From contig NC_081553.1 in assembly GCF_963082655.1 (NCBI RefSeq), positions 68,476,416-68,540,415 of the forward strand: 64,000 nucleotides of DNA, read 5' to 3'. Shown here one piece after another: positions 22,918-34,565 of this stretch. A model generated the notes under the pieces. The model did not search any database and was not told the DNA's origin. It saw only the letters and a list, made by a program, of their open reading frames with translations. Positions within the stretch are counted from its first letter, which is position 1. Every line of letters begins with the position of its first letter. The position numbers were made by a program, and so were the translations under genes. Origin of the DNA: Stomoxys calcitrans. Its lineage: Eukaryota > Arthropoda > Insecta > Diptera > Muscidae.

Positions 22918-23100
22918 AAACCAGTAAGGAAAGGCAAAAGTCGGGCGGTGCCGACGTTATAATACCCTACACCTATCCAATAAGTGATAGCTATATCTAA
23001 TTCTGAAGCAATTTTGATGCACCCCGGCGGATGTTTTCAGATAGGTTATTAAACAATCCATATTAAACTTCGAGCAAATATATTCAAACTATAATAAACT
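22918..23100 (-). repeat. M2 fragment (reverse)
   Basis: 'accagtaaggaaaggcaaaa' and 'gtcgggcggtgccgac' are followed by 'ataataccctacacctatcc', the reverse of the M2 3' end, and then a short decayed body. Confidence 0.6.
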
Positions 23101-23321
23101 AGCTGTCCCGGGCCCGCTCCGCGGCACCTTCTTTTACTTTATATGGGACAAAAGTTTCCTTGGAACATATATTTTCGACAATTAAAGATCTTTTAGTGAA
23201 ATGCCATGCTACGAAAATAGTATATCGATTGACTAACAGTTTACCAATATAAGTGCCTTTATCTGAATCCCATATGATCTTTATTGGTCTACGAATTTAA
23301 GTTTGGATGTAAGGTGTACTC

Positions 23322-24266
23322 CAGAGATGGTCCGTAAGACGATTTTTTAGGTTTCCGACTGTCAAAAAGTTGTAAAAGTCGAAAACGTCGTATACTTGTA
23401 TAAAACGTAGAAAAAGTCGCAAACGTCATAAACCTTAATAACTCAGTGTAAAAGTTTGATTTTTAACAAATATTATTGTTACTTATTTGTTGTATATAGA
23501 AGAGTTTATATGTAAAAAAATTTCGCAATAAAAGAAATATTAAGTTTTTTTTTAAATTTTTGCATTTACATTTTTCACACAATAAATTGGAAATATACGC
23601 AAATTTCAAGTCAATTTATAAAGTAACGTTTAAGGATTTTTTGTGAAGCAAAAAATCAATAAATTATTAGTTTTCATCAATTATATTTAGAAATTGCAAT
23701 TATTTTGTATCCTTTTGCAAAATTATTTGCTTCTCCCATTTTAATTTGCTTTTTGAAAGCTGTTGTAAACGACATATGTTAAAAATGCATGACATCTGAG
23801 GAAGTGTCAAGTGAAATGGTACATGGAGTGTTAATTATGTTATTCAATAACAATACTTAAAAATAACATTACTTATTCAATAAAATACTTAACACGCCAT
23901 CTTCCATTTCACTTGACATTACCTCACATTAGCATACTTAACACGCCATCTACCATTTCACTTGACACTACCTCAGATGTCATTCATTTTATAACAATAT
24001 TGGTAAAAATCGTGTAAACCTACGGTAGCTTTTTCTAATTCTGAACCGATTTTTTCCAATTTCAATGTTGTTCGTCTCCAGGAGGAAAAAATTACTTATG
24101 CCAAAATTTTTAGTTAATCAGATCAAAAATTCGACATTTTTTCGTTGGAATTTTTTTTTCTGTCAGAAACCTAGTTTTTTGGCTAGGTTTACGACGTTTT
24201 CGACGTATGTAATATACGTCGGAAATGTATGTCATATACGTCACTGTTTCTGACAGGCCATCTCTG
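23322..24266. mobile_element. Non-autonomous hAT-type element with 8-bp TSD
   Basis: The element runs from CAGAGATGG (23322) to CCATCTCTG (24266). It is flanked by identical 8-bp direct repeats GTGTACTC (23314-23321 and 24267-24274). An 8-bp target duplication with CAGNGATG-like ends is typical of hAT transposons. The ends are rich in ACGTC/GACGT motifs (for example 'aaacgtcgtatac' and 'gacgtatgtaatatacgtc'), which could be subterminal transposase-binding repeats. No transposase ORF is present. A smaller inverted-repeat element is nested within. Confidence 0.85.
23789..23983. mobile_element. Small inverted-repeat element (MITE-like) nested in the hAT
   Basis: 'gacatctgaggaagtgtcaa' with 'gtgaaatggtacatgg' on the left pairs with 'ccatctaccatttcac' and 'ttgacactacctcagatgtc' on the right. 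The right arm is present twice in tandem (about 23888-23935 and 23936-23983). No ORF is seen. The target duplication is unclear. Confidence 0.7.
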
Positions 24267-26095
24267 GTGTACTCCATTCTTAAAATACTTTATTGCAGCC
24301 CGCTACTCTCATGATATCTGATTTAGGGGTGTTTTCGAGGGTGAGGTGGTCCCCCAGGCACATGGCCCTGAAAAAAGATCAGCATCGTGCTCTTCTCTAA
24401 AATACCATTTATTTAAACCCCATATTGCCATTGGCTTAAGAGGAGTTTACAGGATGAGGCGTCCGCCAAACACATGGCCCCAAAATAGGTTATCAAATTC
24501 GTTTTCTAATCTCAAATAACTTTCATTTGAGCCACATATTGGCATGGTCGAAAAATGTAACCTTTTGGGGAAGGGTTATACCTTTATTTGAGCCCCATAT
24601 TGCGATGGTCACTAAAAAATTGCAGTTTGTGGGGTATTTTGGGGGTAGATCCCCAGAAAATTGGTCCCGAAAATGGGTATCAATTCTTGCTCTACCCCCC
24701 AATACCTTTCTTTTAAGCTCCACATTGTCATGGTGGGTAAATATGCCCGATTTAGAATAGAATATTGAAATATTTTCAGTGCAAAGCGTTTGGGTGACCA
24801 CCCCAATCGCCAAAACAGGGGGTGTTTTGGCGATTGGGGTGGTCTCCCAAACGCTATGCCCTGAAAATATTTCTATTCTCATATATTTGAATCCCATATT
24901 GCCATTGGCCTCAAAATTGGATATCAAATTCGTTTTCTAATCTCAAATACCATTCACTTAAACCCCTTATTGAAAAAGCCAGGAAATATGTCCCGTTTTA
25001 GGTATGGGCCCTAAAAGCTATGAATATCGAGTTCCACTGTCTTGATTACCTAAATTGTCTTGGTGACCAAATACGTCCTATTTGGGGGTTGTTATGGTGG
25101 TGGAACGTCCGCTAGACAGTTGGTCCCTAATGTTGATATCAGATACGTGGCCTACTCCCACATACCTTTAATTTGAGCCCCATATTTCCATGGTCGGCAA
25201 ACATGACCGGCTTGGGGGGTGTTTTGGGGGATGTCAACTCAATGAGTTGACCTTGAAAATATATCAGATCCGTGTTCTACTTTAAAAACCCTCTTATTGG
25301 AGCCTCATATTGCAATAGTCAGAAAATACTTACTATTTGGGTGGTGTTATGGGGGTGGCGTGGCCCCGTAGACACTTTTGCCGAATATTGATATCAAATT
25401 CGTGCTTTACTCCCAAAGACTTTTCATTTGAGACCCATATTGCTATGGTCGTAAATTTGTCCCCTTTGGGGATATTTTTGGTGAGAGGCAGCCCCCCAAA
25501 CACTTGGTCCCATATTTGGATATCAGATTCGTATTCTACATTTAAATACCTTTTATTTAAGCCCCATATTCCCATGGTCACTAAATAAGTCCTGTTTGGG
25601 GCTCCACATTTGGATATCAGATTCGTATTCTACTCGCAAATACCTTTCATTTGAGTCATTTGAGTGTTTTGGGGCTTGGGGTGGTTCCCCTAGCACTTGG
25701 TCCGACAATTGGATATCAGATACGATTTCTTATCCCAAATACCTTTCGTTTGAGTCTAATATTGTCGTGATTGGTCTAAATATATGTGCCCCTACCGAAA
25801 TTTGGGTACCAAATTTTTAATTTTAGGGTACTATATGAAAGCACACAAAATTTCGCTTAAATCGCACCAACCATCTCCAAGATCTGGCGTTTCTGAAAAT
25901 TATGGTAATGGGGAGGGTCCGCCCCCCCTTCAGATATCAAGAAATGTAGTACCCTATTTTCACCACGGGGTCATTATGCACCATCTGTGAAAATTTCAAG
26001 AAAATCGGTTCAGCCGTTACTGAGTCTTTAAGAAACACACAAACATACAAACAAACCTACAAACAAACACAAATTGATTTTTATATAAATATAAG

Positions 26096-26615
26096 AAGAT
26101 TGTTATGAAATTTTGCAAGTCTTTTTTTTTGGTACAAGGACGAACGCTATTGATTTTAAACAAAAACGGTTCAAATTTAGATATAGCTCTCATATAGCCA
26201 CAATTTTGGTCCGATCTTTGCAAAATTTGGCATGGGGTGTTGTATTCAACGTAGTATGACGACGTGTGCAAAATTTCGTCAAAATCGGGCCAGATTTAAA
26301 TATAGCTTCCATATACATCTTTCATCCGATAAGACCTTTTAGACTGTAGAAGGCACAGTTTTTGTCCGATCTTTACAAAAGTTAGCATAAGATGTTTTAT
26401 GTAACGCCCCAATTCCTTTTCCAAAATTAAAATCGGTTCAAATTTCGATATAGCTCCCATATATATCTTTCATCCAATATGGCCTATTAAGGCTGTGACT
26501 CTATTCAATATTTCAATAGGTATGCAAAATAAAAGTTTAAATAGATTTCAACAAAGGTTCATGTATTTGGTATAATATAGTCGGCTCCGCCCGACTTCTG
26601 ACTTTACTTACTGGT
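26096..26615 (+). repeat. 3' part of DINE-like element M2
   Basis: Blocks 'ttcaaatttagatatagc' and 'catatatatctttcatcc' are followed by the terminal 'gtataatatagtcggctccg', 'cccgacttctgac', 'ttactggtttttt'. The 5' part is missing. Confidence 0.6.
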
Positions 26616-27014
26616 TTTTTCTTAAATAGAAAAATGTGAACGGCCATATCTCCTAAACAAAAAATCTGACATGCCCGTACCATTATGCCACGGTTAATAA
26701 TTGTTACTGAATTTGTGTGAGTTATAAATTTATCATAAACATCTCTTAAATTTCTCTCAATGTATTAATTACTCACATTATCCCCTAACGTATACATATC
26801 GCACAAAAACTTGCGTGCATTGCGTGACTGCAGTACAAAAGCTTTGACTCAGTCAGTACGAAAAGAAAGAAAAAAAAAACAACACACACACACACGCAAG
26901 AAAAAAAGCTCCACTTTGCAACGAAGCTTAGACATCAGATCGAACACGAAACATGTTGAACGGACAGCAGCAGCTGTTCGAAACTTAAAAATGAGATTTT
27001 AATCAATTAGAAAT
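26616..27014. other. Low-repeat upstream region of PEBP 1
   Basis: No gene is seen. A short (AC)n tract lies at 26882-26895. The stretch is AT-rich without recognisable repeat blocks. Confidence 0.4.
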
Positions 27015-27049
27015 TCAGTTAAGATTTAACATTAAATCCAAACAGATCT
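27015..27049 (+). promoter_or_regulatory. TATA-less core promoter of PEBP 1 (Inr + DPE)
   Basis: TCAGTT (27015-27020) is a good initiator, with A+1 at 27017. AGATCT at 27044-27049 then falls exactly at +28 to +33 and matches the downstream promoter element consensus RGWYVT at all six positions. No TATA box is seen 25-35 bp upstream. The predicted 5' UTR is 98 nt. Confidence 0.7.
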
Positions 27050-27114
27050 CAAAGTTTTCAAAATTCAATAGAGCTCCGAGCTGCGGCTGCTAAGGCGAAA
27101 GAGAATTTGGAAAG

Positions 27115-27813
27115 ATGACCTTTAAAGTGTTGTTGGCCATATGTCTTGTCAGTGGCTTGGCCGCTGTTAATGCTGAGGATAGTGAGATAACAAAGTTCAT
27201 GAAACATTTGGAGGTGATACCCGATGTTCTGGATGAGGGACCCAAGCATTTTCTAAAGGTGGGTAGAAAAAACCAACATCAGGGAGAAAAAAGGACTTGA
27301 ACAAGAGTTTTTTCTTTTGTCTGCCTCCCTTCTTAGATTACCTATGACAATGGCATTTTGGCGGACAAGGGTGTTGAGCTGACCCCTACACAAGTGAAAA
27401 ATCAACCCAAAATCGAATGGCAAGCTGAGGCTGGCACCTATTATACCCTTATCATGACCGATCCTGATGCACCCTCTCGCAAGGAACCCACCATGAGAGA
27501 ATGGCACCATTGGCTGGTGGGCAATATACCCGGTGACCAATTGAACAAGGGCGAAGTTCTTACCGAATATGTGGGCTCTGGTGCACCCAAGGATACCGGC
27601 TTGCATCGCTATACCTTCCTGTTGTTCAAACAACCCAAGAAATTGGAATTCGATGAGAAACGCCTAACCAAGAACCAAGGGGCTGGACGTGAGAATTTCT
27701 CCACACGCAAATTCTGTGAGAAATACAAATTGGGTGAACCTTTGGCGGGCAATTTCTTCCAGGCTCAATATGATGATTCTGTGCCTGGTTTGTACAAGCA
27801 ATTGGGTTTCTAG
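27115..27813 (+). CDS. Secreted phosphatidylethanolamine-binding protein (PEBP) family, paralog 1
   Basis: Exons 27115-27258 and 27337-27813 flank a 78-bp phase-0 GT-AG intron, giving 206 aa. It has a signal peptide (about 1-20), so a secreted protein rather than the cytosolic RKIP type. The PEBP signature DPDAPSR (90-96) is intact, followed by [10 protein letters not shown] (103-112), GTGLHRY-type DTGLHRY (134-140), STRKF (170-174), and the C-terminal [11 protein letters not shown]. By family knowledge these motifs form the anion/phospholipid-binding pocket (Asp, His, His-Arg-Tyr). Insect secreted PEBPs include antennal protein a5 and hemolymph/odorant-related relatives; the true ligand is unknown. 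Paralog 2, 16 kb downstream, shares intron position and exon-2 length. Confidence 0.94.
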
Positions 27814-28180
27814 GCAAAGGGTGAGGATAAAACTCCCCCATAACCTCTCCTCAAAATAGACATTTTTGCCTTGTTCCATGCAGTGTGTGTGAATTTTGTA
27901 ATCTCACAAATAAGTCAAAGTTTGTGTTTCAAAATCAAAATCGAAAAAAAAAATATTACCAAAATTTCAAACTAGTTTCGTGTGGTTGAGAAAGACTATC
28001 CACATCCATCCATCTATCTCTCTATCTATCCATCCACAGCGGCAAACCACCATGCACAACCAACCGGTAGATTTAAGCTATAAACCTAATAAATCTTTTA
28101 ATTAGCATTAGCCGATCGATGCTTTTGCCGCCGCGGCGAAAGCAACAATACCAACAACAAAACAAAAATAAAATAAAAGT
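27814..28180 (+). promoter_or_regulatory. 3' UTR of PEBP 1 with candidate poly(A) signals
   Basis: AATAAA occurs at 28088-28093 and in an overlapping pair at 28167-28177 (AATAAAATAAA). Which is used cannot be told from sequence. Confidence 0.5.
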
Positions 28181-28864
28181 TAACAAAAATTAAAAACTAA
28201 GCATAAATTTTAAATGCAAATCTTTCATCACATTTGGTCTTTGAAAATGCTCACATAAATCCCCTCCAACAAATCGCTGCTGTATACCTCCCAACAAAAG
28301 CTAACAACGAAAAGAGGCGGGCGCTGCGATCTACTGATCTGTTTTATAGCCGATACTTGCATGCTGAGTTTCTTTCCCATATTTTCAAGTTTATTATCTC
28401 TTTTTTCAAGGCCATGTGTGAGTTATGCAGCCTAAGCCCCCATTGACGTCTTTCTCTACATTCAAGTACACCCAAGAAATGTACTTAGTTTTGGTTAATA
28501 ACCAACTTTTTTTTTCTTTCTTCAAAGAACAGTTAAATACCACCGACCGGTGTTCTTTTTCACAGTGGGTCGTTTGGTTGGCTGGTCTGTAGTTCTGCTA
28601 TTTGGCAGGTTGTCAAGTTGTCAGCTGCTGCATCTGGTCCAACTGGTTCGGTGGTGAATAAAATGGTAGCTGAACTTTATTGCCTGCCATTGGTATCATC
28701 GAAACATTTTTTTTTTTTTTTACTTTTTTATAATAATTTTTCCATCAATTAGAATATGCACACAAACGTTTGTTTCTAATTTTTTAGACGGCTAATATTG
28801 AAAGCGGTGGTTTCTTATGCCGGCATTTAGCTGCATGCGCAAACGAGTAGGTTCAAATTCATAT
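28181..28864. other. Low-repeat region downstream of PEBP 1
   Basis: No gene is supported. A T-run lies at 28709-28723. Confidence 0.4.
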
Positions 28865-30040
28865 GGCGCACAGTGGGTTGGAATCCGAAAAAACTAGTAA
28901 AAAGTCTGCCATTAAAGAACGGGCCAAGATGACTTTGAACGAAATTAAATGCAAAATTTCAAGGCCCTAGCGTCTCTTGGTAGGCCTATCAGTAGGGGTA
29001 TCAAATCTTCATTTGTGGTCCGATTTCCGATTGCTAGCTAGTGCTCAAAAATCCCTGCAAACAAGTCTGCTTGAGATCTTTAATATCTCGTCTGATCTCG
29101 GTGATTTTCGATTTGTTTATACACACCACCGAATGATGGGGGTATATAATTTAGTCATTCCGTTTGCAACTTATCGAAATATTCATTTCCGACCCTATAA
29201 AATATGTATATATTCTTGGTCCTCGTAAGATGGGTTATTAAACAATCCGTATCAAATTTTGAGCAAATATGTTCACACCGTAATAACTACGGTTGACAAA
29301 TGACAACATTATCGCAAATTATAAAAAATCTAACAAAAATATATATGGGAGCTATATCTAAATCTGAACTGATTTCTATGAAATTCACTAGTAATATCGA
29401 AAGTCAATTATCGGGAGAATCGAATAACACATGAGCACTTTATTGCAATATTTCTCAAAATCGAACGAAAATATACATGGGACCTATATCTGAATCTGAA
29501 CCGATTTTGAACAAACTTCTCAGATGTTGTGGTAGTCATCGAAGAAAGCGTTGTGCAAATTTTCAGCAAGATTGGTCAATAAATGGGCTCGGGCGAGATA
29601 TATATATATGGCAGCTATATCTAAATCTGAACCGATTTCTATGAAATTGATCAGTAATGTCGAGAGCCAAAATAAAATCCTTCCTGATATAATTCGTGAG
29701 AATCGGTTAACAAATGCCGATTTTATTGCATTATTGCTGCAAATCGGACGAATATATATATGGGAGCTATATCATAATGTGAACCGATTTTTCCAACTTC
29801 AATAGGCTTTGTCTCTTGGCCGAAAAACGTGTCTGTACCAAATTTAAAGGGGATGGGACGAAAACTGCGACCTCTACTTAGTACACAAATTAACAAGGAC
29901 ATACGGACAGACAGACAGACGGACGGAAAGCTTAATCGGATCAGAAGTGATTCTGAGTCGATCGGTATACTTATCAAGGGGTCTATCTCCTTCCTTCTGG
30001 GTGTTACAAACAAATGCACTAAGTATAGGGTATAAAAACG
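28865..30040. repeat. M5 fragment, M1 5' end and reverse M2 element
   Basis: 28865-29117 is M5-like ('gcacagtgggttggaatcc'). 29118-29230 is an M1 start ('ttatacacaccaccgaatg', 'atgggggtatataattt'). 29231-30033 is reverse M2 with 'cggacagacagacagacgg' at 29904 and 'gtgttacaaacaaatgcac' near its end. ORFs on either strand here are repeat-derived. Confidence 0.6.
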
Positions 30041-30130
30041 TCCCTTATCATCGAGTTTAAACTTAAATCGGAAAGCACTCATTGGTGTGTGAAAAGTTGC
30101 CCCTGCTCGGTTCCTGGACAAATTTTTACT
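30041..30130 (+). mobile_element. SINE 3' fragment
   Basis: 'cccttatcatcgagtttaaa', 'tcattggtgtgtgaaaagtt' and 'gcccctgctcggttcc' match the 3' half of the tRNA-derived SINE at 46879-47192. The head is missing. Confidence 0.6.
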
Positions 30131-31600
30131 GTACTCCCAAATGCCTTTCTTTTGAGTCCTATATAACTGTATTGGTAAATATTTCCGATTTAGTACGTTT
30201 TCCGGTGGTGGGGTAGCCACCCAGATACTTGGCACTTGAAGAAAATATAATATTCGTGCTCTGCTTTCAAATACATTTTATATGAGCACCATAATGGCAT
30301 GATTGGATAAAAAAAGTTTTGTTTGAGGGTGGTGTGGACCCCTGGATTTTTGTCCCGAAAATGAGTATTAATATCCCAAAAATCAATCAATCAATCCACC
30401 ACAAATTGATTTTATATATTAGGGAGGTATAATAGGTTCGGGCGGCTCCCCAAACACATGGCTCTTCAATTGGATATAAAATTCGTTTTTTTTTCTTTCA
30501 AGCTCCTTTCGTTTGAGCTCTATATTGTCGTGATTGGTCTATATATCCATTTGGCGGATTTTGGGCGGCCCCCGAGACCCTCGACCACAACAACAGAAAC
30601 CATATTTCGTTTTTGGTGACTTGGAGAGCGCAAAAAAAATTGAAATGAATCACATTACCAATCTCCGAGATTTGGTGTTTTTGAATATTAGAGTAATGAG
30701 AAGTGCTTTTTAGGGAGTGATGGCACCTTAGACATTTCGAACCAAAAATGGATGACAAATTCGTGCTCCACTCCCAAATCCCTTTAATTTAAGCCCAATA
30801 TTGCCGTGGTCGGCAAATATGAACCGTTTGCAGGGTGTTTTGGGCTGGGGCGGCCCCCGGCACTTTGCCCTGAAAATAGATATCCAATTCGTTCTTTACT
30901 CCCTAATTTCGCTATAGTCGGACATGAAGTTCAGTTTAGGGCGTGGTTTAGGGCGTATCCCCAAACACTTGGCTACGAAATTGTATATAAATTCGTTTTC
31001 TCCTTTCATTTGAGTCCCAAATTGCCATAATGGGTCAATTAACCTATTTTACTTATTTTTATATCGAAAAACGCCACCTAGAGTTCAACGCAAATTTTAA
31101 TAATATTCTTAATCTACTCTCAAATACCTCTCATTTGAGTCCCATATAGCCATGGTCGGCTAGTATGCCCATTGGCGGTATTTGGGGGTGGGACGACCCC
31201 CCATTACTTGGCCTTTATGCGATATTTGTAATCTACTGCCAAATAGCTTTTTTTGAGTTCCATATTGACATGAACGTTGAATATATCTGTTGGGATGAGT
31301 TTTGACGTTGGGTGCCCCGCCGGGAACTTGAACCCCAATTTGAATCTACTCCTGAATACCTTTCATTTGAATCCCATATTGACCTGATCGGTACACTTTT
31401 GTTTTTGGATGGTACTTTTGTGGTTAGGGGGAGGGTCCGCCCCCCTTCCAATATCAAAAAATTATATAGCCTATGTTTCCTTTTAGACCAACCTACACAA
31501 TCTGTGAAAATTTCAAGAAAATCGGTTCAGCCGTTTAAGAGTCTATACGGAACAAACAAACAATCCGACAAACAAACACAAATTCATTTTTATTTTTTTT
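30131..31600 (+). repeat. Family M3 repeat, second copy (5'-truncated)
   Basis: It has the same units as 24300-26095 ('tcatttgagtcccatatagc', 'catggtcggctagtatg', 'gggtgttttgggc') and the same 3' end ('atttcaagaaaatcggttc', 'agccgtttaagag', then 'caaacaaac'-type sequence). Confidence 0.6.
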
Positions 31601-31604
31601 ATAA

Positions 31605-31800
31605 TTTGTCTTTGAAAAAGATTTCATTGAAAAAATCTTTAAAAAAAATTACATTTATATGTTGTGTAAAAAACAAAAACCTCATTGAAATTTAATGTAT
31701 GGAAAAAGCCGTCATTAATGCTTCAAAAAAAAAAATCATTGAAATTGTATCTTTAAAAAAATCAATGAAATTTTGTTTTTGGAAAAATTTTATTAAAACC
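31605..31800. repeat. Degenerate relatives of the 29-bp minisatellite
   Basis: Loosely spaced copies of 'tttcattgaaaaaatcttt', 'cattgaaattgtatcttt' and 'caatgaaattttgttttt' resemble the monomers tandemly arrayed from 47577 onward. They may be a decayed early array or independent convergence. Confidence 0.4.
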
Positions 31801-32879
31801 TGGTATCACAGGACAAAAATAAATTTTCTTTTTTTGTGAAATATAGGGGGATACAACTACATGGGAGCTATGTCTAATATAGCATACCTGATTTCTATGA
31901 AATTCACCAGTTACGGCGGGAGTCATAGAATCTTATGTGCCAAATTTCGTGAGAATCGGTAAACAAATGACTAAAGAATTGCAATTCTAGTCCAAATCGA
32001 ACGAACTATGGGAGCTGTGTCCAAATCTATACCGATTTCTTCCAATTTGAATCCCACGACTATAGGATGGTAGCCATTCTAATCTAGTGATTCCATTTGT
32101 AACACCTAGACATATTGATCTGAGAGCCTATAGAGTATATATATTCTTCACCGCTTTGACATTCTAAGTCGATGTCCATGCGTCTGTCGAAATCACGGTG
32201 GCATTCTAACGAATAAAGATATCCGATTAAAATTTTGCACAGGTACTTCTTATCGATGTAGGTCGTTGGGGATTGCAAACGACCCATATCGGTTCAGATC
32301 TGAATATATAGCTACCATTTAAACCGATGATTAGTTTTGACTTCTTGAGATATTCATGCGATTTGGCTGACATTTGACACAAGGACTTGGGTACTGATTT
32401 CCTATATCATTGGCGAAAATGATCCGCATCGGTCTATAAACTGATATAGCCCCCAAACAAACCGATCCCCGGATTTAACTTCTTGAGCCCCTAGAAGCGT
32501 CAGCATTCATCCGATTTGTCTAAAATTTGGCACAAAGACTTCCTAGTATGATCCGAATCTGTTTATAAACTGATATAGCCCCATATAAACCCATTCCCAG
32601 ATTTGACTTCTTGAGCCGCTAAAAGCTTTAGTTTTCATCCAATTTTCCTAAAACTTGGCACAAGGTCTTCTTTTCTGACTTCCAAAACATTTCCGTGTAT
32701 TATCCGAGTCGGTCTATAAACTTATATGGCTTATATAACTTCTTGAGCTCTTAGAGCCCTCAATATTCACCTGATTTGGCTGAAATTTGACACAAAGACT
32801 TCTGCTAAGACTTCCAGCGTTCGTGCCAAGTATGATCCAAAGCGGCCTATATACTAATATAGACTGGTTTAGACCCAGA
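31801..32879. repeat. Reverse M2 fragment and M4 fragment
   Basis: 31840-32055 has reverse M2 blocks ('tacatgggagctatgtctaa', 'gaatcggtaaacaaatgac'). 32056-32879 has M4 blocks ('gttttgacttcttgag', 'gcgatttggctgacattt', 'cggtctataaactgatatag'). Confidence 0.55.
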
Positions 32880-34480
32880 GGTCTCAATGTAAGCCCAGAG
32901 AAAACTGAAATATGTCTGTTCACGAGAAGGACGAAGGTGGGCCTATTTCGCGCACCACGTTTCCTCAATAAGATGATTTCGATATCTAACAAGGTCAAAT
33001 ACCAAGGTGTGATCTTGGAAAGGAAACGGAATTGGGAGTGTCACATTTAGGAGCGTACTGAGAAGGCTCGCAGATGTTGGGCACTAGGTAGACTGAAGGT
33101 CGGCTCGAATTGGGCCGAATCCGAGGATAGTTCACTGGGTCTACAGCAGTGCGGTCAGACCAATACTTACATAGGCCTCAGTATGTAAGTAGTTTGGTGG
33201 ACTGCTATGGAGAAAAAGTGAAACATAAGGCCCATAAAACAAGTTCAGAGAACATGTTGTCTTGGCATAGGTGGAGCGAAGAAGACCACGCCCACTAGGG
33301 CACTGGAGACTATTCTAGATATCCGACCATTAATATACAGATTAAGTGTAAGGCAGCCACTGCAGCTATGAGACTTAAGGAGATAGGAGAATGGATTGAG
33401 GATGGGAGCAGCTCATACCATCGCGGTATAATCGAAGCGACGAAAGCAAACCTAGAAGGAAGGGAAGAGGTTTCCGATCTGAGATAACTGAGATGAAACT
33501 TATGGTCGAGTGCTAGGCACTGCTGTCAGCGGCACAGTCTTGGATTGACGGAACCCTAGTATTGTCATCTGCAAGATCATGTTACACGGATGGATCAAAG
33601 CTAGAGGACAGAGTGGTCCTGAGGGTCTACATTGAGATCCCAGGGACTGAGATTTGTTTCAGACTGCCTGACCATAGTACGGTCCTGCAGGTGGAAATCC
33701 TGGCAATCACGGAATGCGTGATGTGGTGTGGTACTAGCGCGAGGACGTCGAGTGCGAACATCTTTACGGACAGTCAAATGGCCATATGCGCAATAACAAC
33801 CAGGAGGGCACGGTCGCGAACAGTCTTGCGGTGTTAGAAGGAGATTAACGCCTTCTCTGAGAATGGCAAAATCCGTATCGATTAGGTGTCGGGCATAACG
33901 ATATAAGGGGGAATGAAAGGGCAGACGATTTGGCGGTGAAGGCCAGAGGACTGTCGTCAATAAGCCTTTCAGGTCGACGCATTCCGAGTTAAGGGCGTGG
34001 GCGACGAATGCGCATGCAACCCTGTGGAACAGCGAAACGGTCTGTAAAACGGCGGAAATCCTATGGGGGGATCCAGATCGTGAGAAGATGTGGCTATTAC
34101 TGAAAGGAAGCAAGAAGGTGGTCAGTATAGCTATTGGTTTCTTAACTTAATCGGTGCGGCAAGTGATAGCATGTGTAGGCCATGCGGGGAAGATGGTGAG
34201 ACGCTGGAGCATTTCCTTTGTCATTGCCCGGCTTTCGAGTCTAACAAATACCAGCACTTAAGTGGGGACACTATACCAGACATGAACCAACTTAGGGGAG
34301 TTGCATGGAAAACAATTAGGGAATTTGTAAGTAGCACGGAATTCCTAACTTAAATTTTCTTTTTCGATGTTACTTTTTTTGTATTTAGAGCGCACAACAA
34401 GCCGATTACTGGCTTAGGTGTATGTCCATAGTGACATTATTATCTGCACCCTCTTTTGAACCTAACCTAACCTTGTTTCG
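32880..34480 (+). pseudogene. Non-LTR retrotransposon relic (RT end, RNase H, C-terminal Cys-His)
   Basis: The order on + is as follows. A reverse-transcriptase tail (32880-33050) contains 'VSPEKTEICLFTRRTKVGLF' and 'KVKYQGVILERKRNW'. An RNase H domain (33562-33837) contains 'YTDGSKLEDRV', 'VEILAITECV' and 'NIFTDSQMAI'. A C-terminal segment (34090-34353) contains 'CRPCGEDGETLEHFLCHCPA'. RNase H downstream of RT places it among I/R1/LOA-type non-LTR elements. Stops and frameshifts separate the pieces, and the 5' half is missing. The 3' end carries 'gaacctaacctaacctt' (34457-34473). Confidence 0.8.
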
Positions 34481-34565
34481 ACGACTTTGGCCCCATACCC
34501 AATGTGGTGTAGGGTATGAAAAGTTTGGCATCGTTCGGCTTTAGCCCGTCCTTACTTGTTTTCAC
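34481..34565 (+). repeat. M2 3' end fragment
   Basis: 'caatgtggtgtagggtatg', 'ggcatcgttcggc' and 'cgtccttacttgttttc' form an M2-type terminus without its body. Confidence 0.5.

Larger units (their letters stand above)
23101..26095 (+). repeat. Long interspersed repeat, family M3, interrupted by a hAT element
   Basis: It starts 'tagctgtcccgggcccgc' (a copy of the same start lies at 38078-38102). It consists of ~100-150-bp units with 'catttgagccccatattgcc', 'atggtcggcaaatatg' and 'ggtgttttgggg'. It ends with 'tcaagaaaatcggttcagcc' and a run of 'caaacaaac' before an AT-rich tail. A second copy ends the same way at about 31501-31600. The class is not established; a non-LTR or Helitron-related origin is possible. 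Short ORFs here are repeat translations. Confidence 0.6.

Noticed and set aside
27253..27879. Minus-strand ORFs over PEBP 1
   Set aside because: They are antisense shadows of the conserved PEBP coding frame.
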